In this document: piece after piece, positions 56,836 through 64,000 of the stretch
How positions within the stretch are numbered: the stretch's first letter is position 1
Layout: each line of letters begins with the position of its first letter
Assembly: GCA_013397115.1 (NCBI GenBank)
Contig: VWZW01002568.1
Coordinates: forward strand, 2,297,341-2,361,340
Direction: 5' to 3'
DNA: 64,000 bases
DNA from: Edolisoma coerulescens
Lineage: Eukaryota; Chordata; Aves; Passeriformes; Campephagidae
Position numbers and translations under genes: made by a program
The notes under the pieces: model-generated
Databases searched by the model: none
What the model saw: only the letters and a program-made list of their open reading frames with translations
Told to the model about the DNA's origin: nothing

Positions 56836-58959
56836 CAGTGACTAAATTGCATTTAATTCAAGGGAATGATCCTCCCCAGCAGCAAAGCATGAGGCTTTGT
56901 GGGATTGGGACAGAGCATCCACCCCACAGGATGCCCCAAAACTACACCTCTGAGACCAAAGCACCCTCGAGCTGGGGCCACAGCAAAACCAGTGCACAGA
57001 CACCCAACACCAAATATGCCTTCATCCCATCCAACCCCACACTGGCAGCAGGTCCCCAGATTTCCCCTTTCCAAGGGCTCCCAGCCAACCCTCCAACGCT
57101 TCACATACGCCCACCCTCAAACACAACCAGCCCCAAAAAATCCTGTGCCCGTTGAACGCCGACGGAGATGAGCTGCATTTCACACAGATGTGGCTGCCAC
57201 TGCTTCAGAGCTGCAGGCTATTAAAAATCTCAGCTGGAAATTGCTCCACAGCTTGTGGGGGAGACAGGGGGATTTTGCCAAGAGTTCCCATCCTGCCACC
57301 ACCAGCATTGAGCAACCGGAGCAGGCAGCCCCGGCTCGGGGACAGCCAACTCCACGGTGTATTTTCAAGATGTTTGGGGATTTTATTGTTTTTTCCACTT
57401 AAAAAAAAAAAAAAAAATAGGAAATCCCACATGTTGTGCTCTGTTTGTGGAGGAGTAGATGGAGTAGATGCAGGAGATGGGAGACCACGGGCAGAGCTCG
57501 GGGTGGGAATGGAAAAAGTGCATCACCTGGCCTCAAGCTGGCTGAGGGAGACACTTCTGGCTCCTACAGACCGTGCTGGCTGGGAAAGCCAAGTTGCTTC
57601 ATCCCAGAGCTGTACAGAGCATCCAGGACCTGGAGTTTACATCCAAAGCTTGCCACAGGCTGGCACAGGGCACGAAACAAAGGCATGGAGCCAGCGGTGG
57701 CTGTGGTGCTGCAGGGATGGGCGGCCGTGTCACGGACGTGCCAACAGCAGCAGGCACTGATGGATTTACAGCTCCCCGAGCACCTGGCTGACATCCATTG
57801 CTGTAAATAGCTGGGAACAAGACATTGTCTCCAGGTGAAGCCTCCTAACCTGCTGGAGGGGTCACAGGCCAGAGCTGTGAGTCCCAGAAAATGACCTCAA
57901 AGTATCCCCAGGGTGGGGAGCAATGCCCGCACAGAGCTCAGCCCCAACACAGTTTCCAAGGATTCTCCTTATCTTCTTTCCCAGAGGGCCTGGTAGGAAG
58001 GTTCCTCCACCCACTCCAGCATCAAGCTGTGCTTTGTCCCATCTCCACACCTTCCCGAAGCAGGGCTGAAGAACCACCAGCAGCTCTGGAGCCACCTCAG
58101 CACCCCTCCACCTTTCCTTACAGAGGGGTAGCAGGTTGTTTTCCTAAAGTCTGAGTGAAATATTCGAACAGCCAAAGATAAATGTAACCCCCTGGATGCA
58201 GGCAGGCTCCTGACAGACTGATTTCCAGGGACAAACAGCCTCTCTGCTCCATGTGAGAGATGGGGGAGCTCAGGCACACACCTGCAGCCACCCACTAATG
58301 CCACAGCACCAAAATTTGAACTCCAGGCATCCAACTTTCCCATCCCACAGAACCTACAGGGAGGGAAAGTCTCCTCTCGGGCACCAAAGGCATTTCTGTC
58401 TCCTGCAACCAGCTGGGAAGTGATCATTGCTCAGAGCACAACCCTTTACCAGTGGGCACAGAGGGACAGGTGACTTGAATGAAGTCACAGCTGAGCTCCA
58501 TCAAGTGAACATCAGGCTCCAAAATCCCCCATAACCCTCCCAATATCCCTTCCACCACATCAGCACCCATTGCTACACAGCCCTGAGCAGACAGAATGAG
58601 CAGCTTAAGCCTCCTGGAAAACAGGGAACACCTGAGCCATGATCTCCAGCAATGCCACCTCCAGCTCCCCTGTAAGGCAAAAACCAAGTTTCCTTGGCTT
58701 GGGAAATAGGGATGAGCACCAGGGATGGCAAAACTCTTTAGAGCCTGCCTTGAGCATTTCACAGGCAGCCATGGAAAGCAGAAGTTTGGAGTGGGAAGGG
58801 CAATGTGAGGATTATTCAGAGGCACAAGACTCGCTGTCTGCTTGCTCTGAAACAAGATGCTGGTATGGGAAAGGAAGTGCTGGGCACGCTTCTGCCCTGC
58901 AGGGCAGCAAGAACAGCCAGAGCTGCCACTGAACTGCTGCTGGCAGGGGCAGAATTCAA

Positions 58960-59190
58960 GGAATCATAGAGTAATTTAGGTTGGAAAAGCCCTCTAAGAT
59001 CACAAAGTCCAACCATTCCCCCAGCACTGCCAAGCCCAACACAAAGCCAGGTCCACAAGTGCCATATCTACACAATTTCTGAACACTTCCAGGGATTGTG
59101 GCTCCACCACTTCCCTGGGCAGCCTGTTCCAATGCCTTATCAACACAGAAATTACTCCTCATATCCAACCTAACCCTTCCTGGCACAACC
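58960..59190 (-). repeat. CR1 LINE 3' end, divergent subfamily (minus)
   Basis: AATCATAGAGTAATTTAGG, 'ggaaaagccctctaagatc', 'aaagtccaaccattccccc', 'cttccctgggcagcctgttcc', 'attactcctcatatccaacc'. Confidence 0.9.
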
Positions 59191-59349
59191 TTTTAGAGCG
59201 AGGGAGAGGGATTTGTCTCCATGGGACACACAGAGTAGGGACCATGCAGCAAAGGCTGTATATCAATTTCTCATTCACTCCCTGACCTGCATTAAGGGCA
59301 CCTCCATGCACAGGGAGATGTTCCTCATCCCAGCCTAATCCTGCCTTAC

Positions 59350-59465
59350 ATGAGGGATGTGGCACTTGGGGACACAGCCCAGTGGTGGCCTTCGCAGTGC
59401 TGGGGGATTGGTTGGACTCGATGGCCTTAGAGGGCTTTCCCTGCATTAATGATTTGATAATTCTG
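59350..59465 (+). repeat. CR1 LINE 3' tail (plus)
   Basis: 'gatgtggcacttggggacac', 'gtgctgggggattggttgg', 'actcgatggccttagaggg', ending in TGATAATTCTGTG. It lies about 160 bases from an inverted CR1 of the related subfamily. Confidence 0.88.
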
Positions 59466-59899
59466 TGTGCCAGAACCAGGGAAATTTGGGAAGCAGTTGT
59501 CCTGAGAGCTCTCTACAGCCACGAAGAAGGAACCACATCCTCAGCAGCCAAGTGGCTTTCTCGTGGTTAAAGCCACGAACTCAAGGACCAAAGTGCAGAT
59601 GGATGGTGAAGAGGCAAAACTCAAAGTGTCCACCAGGACCAGGGTTTCCTGAGATGCCTGGATCAGCCAGGACAGGGATGAGGCTTTCTCATGGCCAGAA
59701 ATCAGATCAGCACATCCACCTTGCAGCCCTGGGTGGCAGAGCAACAGATAAAGCCAAGCAATCCCAGCACTACCACACATTTCCTATCTCCCACCAGGCA
59801 TTTACTCCCTGATAATGCAGTGACTGGAAAAATCCACACCCCGGCTATCCTGGAGATTGCTGCCTAATTCAGAGCAGCAAAGCTCCACCCATCCATTTT

Positions 59900-60008
59900 T
59901 AGAATCCCAGAATGGTTTAGGTTGGAAGGGACCTTAAGGATCATGTTCCAACCCCCTGCCATGGGAAGGGACACCTTTCACAGACCAGGGTGCTCTGAGC
60001 CCCACCCA
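59900..60008 (-). repeat. CR1 LINE 3' end (minus)
   Basis: AGAATCCCAGAATGGTTTAGG, 'ggaagggaccttaaggatc', 'cctgccatgggaagggacacc', truncated after 'gagccccacccagc'. Confidence 0.92.
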
Positions 60009-60214
60009 GCAACTTTAGAAGATGCTGTTTTTAACCTGCCATGAAATGCTCCACATCAAAATCCCAACTCCACTTGTGCAGGCATGCAAGCAGCTTTTAA
60101 AAAGGTGCCTAAGCACACACATCCAGGCAGTTTAGCACCTCTCCCAAAATCTACCCACTGCAACTCTCAAACATTTATATTTTCAGGAATGAGGGATAAT
60201 TTTTGAGCATCCTT

Positions 60215-60404
60215 CCCCAGGGCACTCTGTGAACTCCTTGCCCAGATTAGCTGTGGCTGCCCCATCCCTGGAAATGTTCAAGGCCTGGTTGGACAGGGCT
60301 CTGAGCAATCTGGTCTGGTGGAAGGTGCCCCTGCCCATGGCAGAGGGCTGGAATGAGATGAGTTTCAAGGTCCCTTCCAACCCGAACCATTCCAGGATTC
60401 TATG
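60215..60404 (+). repeat. CR1 LINE 3' tail (plus)
   Basis: Sense CR1: 'gctgtggctgccccatccctgg', 'ggttggacagggctctgagc', 'ccctgcccatggcagaggg', 'aaggtcccttccaaccc', ending in ATTCCAGGATTCTATGA. It forms a spaced inverted pair with 59900-60008. Confidence 0.92.
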
Positions 60405-63119
60405 AAACCCATTTCCCTTCTCAAAAGCCTCATCCCAGTGGAATTTGTCTTCACCCCAGCCAGGAGCCCCCAGGCACACCACCATCCCCACGGTCCTGCT
60501 TGAGTTAAAGCCACCCTGGAGGAAGGAAGCAGCTCCAAACCTCTGGCCGGGGAGGCTGGGGGAGTTTCTGCAGTCAGAATTGGGAAAATATTTCCAGGGC
60601 TTGAAAAACAAACTAATTACAGACAAAATGCTGTCCAGAGGCTTTTCTCACAACTTTGGGTTTCTTTTCCCCCCACTAGACAGAGTTTATTGAAAGACAA
60701 ACTTGCTGCTCCACCGTATGGATTGACACAGGCCCTATATGTAAACTGAAGCCCAAACTTTGGACCAAAGCCTTTCAAAGTAAACATCTGGCTTTGACAA
60801 AAAGCCCTCCCCAAGGGCAGTGCAGCCCCTCTGCCCCCACAGACAAACTCATCCCCCAGCACAACACGATTTCCATTGCCTCACCCTCCCTCCTGTTTAT
60901 CCCCTTTTAAAAGTAAACCTAAATACTGCTCTTTTTTTTTTTTCCCTTTTTCCACTCTTCCCCAGCTATTTGACCCTTACGCCGCCCGCGTGCCTCAGTT
61001 CCCACATCTGGCAAAGATCAGGGGAGGCAGGAACGCATTTTGTTTTCCCTCATTAACAATGAGAAGGCCTTAATTTTTAGAGTACTACGGAGGGGACTGG
61101 GAAGGGGAAAGTATATTTAGCAGGAAGCCTGGAAATAGCAGCTCATTCGTCAGCCACCTTCTCCTGACAGTGTCACAACCCAGAGTTTGGGAGCCCGTGA
61201 CTCACGTCCCACAATCTGCACATGGGGGAAAGCCCAGCAAGGCCAGGGAACCACTTCTAAAACAATGGTTTATAACTTTATTTCATCACCCCACGCGTAA
61301 GACTGAGCCTCAGCTTCCCCACCTCAGAGATTACGATAGCAGCCCCCATCTCATAGAGAAGCTTCTCCAAAATCAGCAAAGTCTCTCCCAAACTTGACCC
61401 AACACCGCTCAGAGGAGCCAGCCCTGGTGGGACACAGGTTAAACCCAGCCTGGTCTTGGCTTCATTTTTCTGCAAAGCAGGGTGGAAAAAGACATGCAAA
61501 GTGATTTCTGCATGAGGATGGGAAGCACCTGTTTTGCGTTTCTGTACAGAGTCACTCAAAATAGTTTTTCACCAAAAAAAAAAAGGGGAGGTTTTTCTTT
61601 CTGGGAGGTTTTCTTTTCTTCCAGCAGCCATGCACACGTGGCAAAATCCCTCTCTGGCACCAGGCAGATGCACACCAGGTGTGTTTTCACACCCTGAAGG
61701 CTTAGGGCTGGCTGGGAAGGAAAAACACTTTGTAGTGCCCAGCTCAGAACAGCTCTTTTTGGGGAAACTCCCTCCAAGCCCGGGGCTTCCCTCCCTGAGC
61801 AATGCTGTGATCCTCAAAAACACAAACAGCACTGGAGTAATCAACTCCAACACACCTGTAACACCAAGGAGAAGCCTCATGCCATCGAATCCCATCGTGA
61901 CCAGTACCTGCTCCCTGCCACAGAGGAATTACCAGCTTGGTGAATCCATCTGGATGGGGAAAGGCTGTGCACCCAAAAAGATGCTCAAGGTGTAGCTTGT
62001 GCTGTGCTTGGAGAGCAGGAGACCCATGGCAGCCCCCAGCATCACCCCGAGCAGGGTGCCGGGGCAAGGAAGCACCCTGCTCCTGAGGGATGCCTGGGAA
62101 AAGGTTAAAAACCTTATTTGTGTCTTCCCAAAAAAACCTTCCCTGCAGGAAACGGCCTATTGTGAGCAGGATTCGGCCTTTTCCGCTGAGCCTGAGCTTG
62201 GCTGTGGCCACTGGCATTGGGGAAGGTGGAAGCAGGGCTGCAGGGTGGGAAGCAGGGAGGAGGAGAAGGGACAGTGACAGGTCCTCCTCACCACGGCAAG
62301 GGATCAGAGCTGCCACCAAAACTCACCACAGAGGTGGCACAAATGGGCACGGAGGGGTTGGAGGGCTGGGCAGGAGCAGAACCTGATTTCTCGTCCAGGG
62401 GAAAAGAAAGCAGAAGGAATAAATGTAGTAATAAAATAAACTACAATACACACAAGGACCCAAGGAGCTGTCCCAAACCCCATGCCAAGGGGAAGGCAGG
62501 GATGATGCTGCCGGGCATAGGGAGCACTGGAAGCCGCCCTGGCACGGCAAGCATTGTCTCCCTGAGGTCTGCTGGGAGAGCAGCAAACTGCTGTCTTCAG
62601 CATCCGAGGGAGATTTAATTAAAAGATATTAAAAAAACCCCAAAACACCACAAACCCCTCCCTGCTGCCACCTCCACGGGGGGGTTCATCACGTTTCAAA
62701 ACCTCACAGCACCGTATCAACCAAAAGCACCACAGCAGCAAGCCCAGGTACCACCTCTCCAGGACGGGGCTCCCAACACGCAACCAAAACATCTGCACGG
62801 AGAAACCCTGAGAGAGACGTGCAACCTCAGTGGCATTTTCTTTTTAAAGTACGAGTTCGAAACTTGCAGCCCAACTTTGCAGCATTTGCATGGGGCTTTG
62901 GAATACAGCTGGCCCTCCTGGGTCGGTTTTGGAACCCTTAAATAAATATATATACATGCACAAGGACACTGAAAGGGGTTCAAGTGCTGGAAGAGACTCG
63001 TTCATTCAATGAGTTCGCAGTAAAAAAGAAAAGTGGGATAGAAAAGCAGGGGGTTCCAGCGGGGAGGAATTAAGGAAATGGATTTCCTCCTCCTGCGATT
63101 TGCTCCAGAAGGAGCCTCT

Positions 63120-63560
63120 CTTCCCTCGCCAGGCCCCCCGGCCACCCCTTTCCCATCCGGATTTGCTTTGAAACGTGGCACTGCCGAAGGGGAGGGCTCA
63201 GCGGCGGAGGCGGGGGGGTCCCGGCCGGCGGTGCCGCTGCCCACGGCCCGGAGCCTCGGCGGGGGATGCCCGGGGCCGAGCGAAGCCGCCGGGAAGGGAG
63301 AGCGAAGGAGCCGGAGCAGCGGCAGAGAGCGGCGTTCCCGGCACGGCGATGCTGGGACAGCGGCCTTGCCGGGGGTCTGCGGCCACCCCGGCAGGGCGAA
63401 GGTATCCCGAGGAGGAGCGGGGATGCCTTCCCACGGCCCGCAGCACAGCGGGATGGCCGGGATGGGGAAGGGCCGGCGAGCGTCTACCCCAGGCCCAGGA
63501 GCCCCCGGTGCTCGTCGCACGGCCCGGGGTCAGCGGGCTGCGGAGAAAACACCTGGAAAA
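63120..63560. promoter_or_regulatory. TRAM2: CpG island in 5' part of TRAM2 intron 1
   Basis: High density of CG, CCGG and GGCGG-type motifs (gcggcggaggcggggggg, ccggccggcggtgcc, cgaagccgccggg). Placed at the upstream end of TRAM2, it is probably promoter-proximal or an intronic regulatory island. TRAM2 exon 1 (a start followed by about 40 codons and ending before VTAK) was not found here on the minus strand. Confidence 0.5.
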
Positions 63561-64000
63561 GGGCTATTGTTAAATGAAAAAAGGCGAAAAAAAAGAAGGC
63601 GCAAAAAAAAAAAAAAAATTCTTTCCATTTCCAAGAGCTGGGAATATCAGACAAGGCTTGGCTTCTCGCTGCGTGGGGCTGATGTGCCCCGCAGTGCTTG
63701 GGACACCCCGGCAGCTGCGGTGGGTTTGGGGCAGGGGGTTTGACACGCCCTGTGCTCCCCCTTCCCCAGCCAGGGACCCCCGGCAGGGCTGGAGCGGGGG
63801 ACAAGGATGCGCCACCCCTAAAGCCAGCGCCAGGCTGGGTCCCCGTGGGAATGCGGGGAAGCTCTCCAGTGGTGGGTGAGATGGGGAATGAATGGGGCGG
63901 CACTGTGACCCCCAGACCGAGGGGGTCCCGCACCCCACAGCCCCCTCCCCGTGCGGGAAGGGGGCACCTGGCCTGGGTGCGGCCCCCCCGAGCCGAGACA

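Larger units (their letters stand above)
56278..64000 (-). other. TRAM2: TRAM2 intron 1 (5' part beyond the window)
   Basis: It starts at the exon 2 acceptor (ctttgacag on the minus strand) and runs off the right edge. It has five CR1 copies, A-runs at 57401-57417, 61573-61584 and 63604-63619, a T-run near 60931-60943, and a CpG-dense patch at 63120-63560. No other gene was found. Confidence 0.7.

Noticed and set aside
63078..63743. 221-codon frame in the right-hand CpG island, considered as TRAM2 exon 1 or another gene
   Set aside because: It is on the wrong strand for TRAM2, ends in a lysine-rich run from a poly(A) tract, and has no recognisable domain.
1..64000. CRISPR arrays, bacterial operons, tRNA or rRNA genes
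   Set aside because: I saw no regularly spaced identical repeats with unique spacers and no tRNA or rRNA signature. The spliced vertebrate genes and CR1 elements make this a eukaryotic chromosome.

Overview
This window is from a bird nuclear genome. The evidence is about 30 truncated CR1 LINE copies, mostly 3'-end fragments (short tails, inverted in many places, often with the octamer-like ATTCTGTG tail), compact introns, and three vertebrate genes in an order I know from human chromosome 6p12: PAQR8, EFHC1 and, converging on it, TRAM2. The lineage within birds cannot be fixed from this sequence. Two N-filled gaps (6607-6823 and 25524-25862) both lie in GC-rich sequence, and there are three isolated single Ns (176, 5422, 40628).

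Layout. 1-5350 holds no gene that I can recognise, only CR1 pieces and ordinary single-copy DNA. 5423-7120 is a CpG-rich tract with a GAGTGCGGG-type minisatellite and a 217-base gap; it is the best candidate for the PAQR8 promoter and non-coding first exon. 7121-16272 would then be the first PAQR8 intron, ending at a good splice acceptor 41 bases upstream of the start codon. The complete single-exon PAQR8 reading frame (352 codons) is 16314-17372, followed by a long 3' untranslated or intergenic stretch. 25321-25990 is a second GC-rich tract with a gap, which probably hides EFHC1 exon 1. It is followed by a strongly diverged tandem array (26690-28060). EFHC1 exons 2-11 run from 30775 to 42222 on the plus strand and splice cleanly into 635 codons with three DM10 domains and a C-terminal EF-hand region. 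TRAM2 is on the minus strand: exons 2-11 run from 56277 down to 48212 and splice into 337 codons, the 3' untranslated region reaches to about 43840, and intron 1 fills 56278-64000. TRAM2 exon 1 was not found and is probably past the right edge.

The three genes do not form a pathway: PAQR8 is a membrane progestin receptor, EFHC1 is a ciliary doublet-microtubule protein and TRAM2 is an ER membrane translocon-associated protein. Their adjacency is conserved synteny. EFHC1 and TRAM2 are convergent, and their predicted poly(A) signals are only about 1.3 kb apart.

I found no new biological system. The points most worth checking are: a 198-base GC-rich block present twice with one mismatch, one copy lying inside a CR1 element beside a lone N (probably an assembly error, possibly a real promoter duplication); an old tandem repeat family with one array and two outlying copies, each outlier directly abutting a CR1 3' end; and several CR1 tail palindromes inside transcribed introns.
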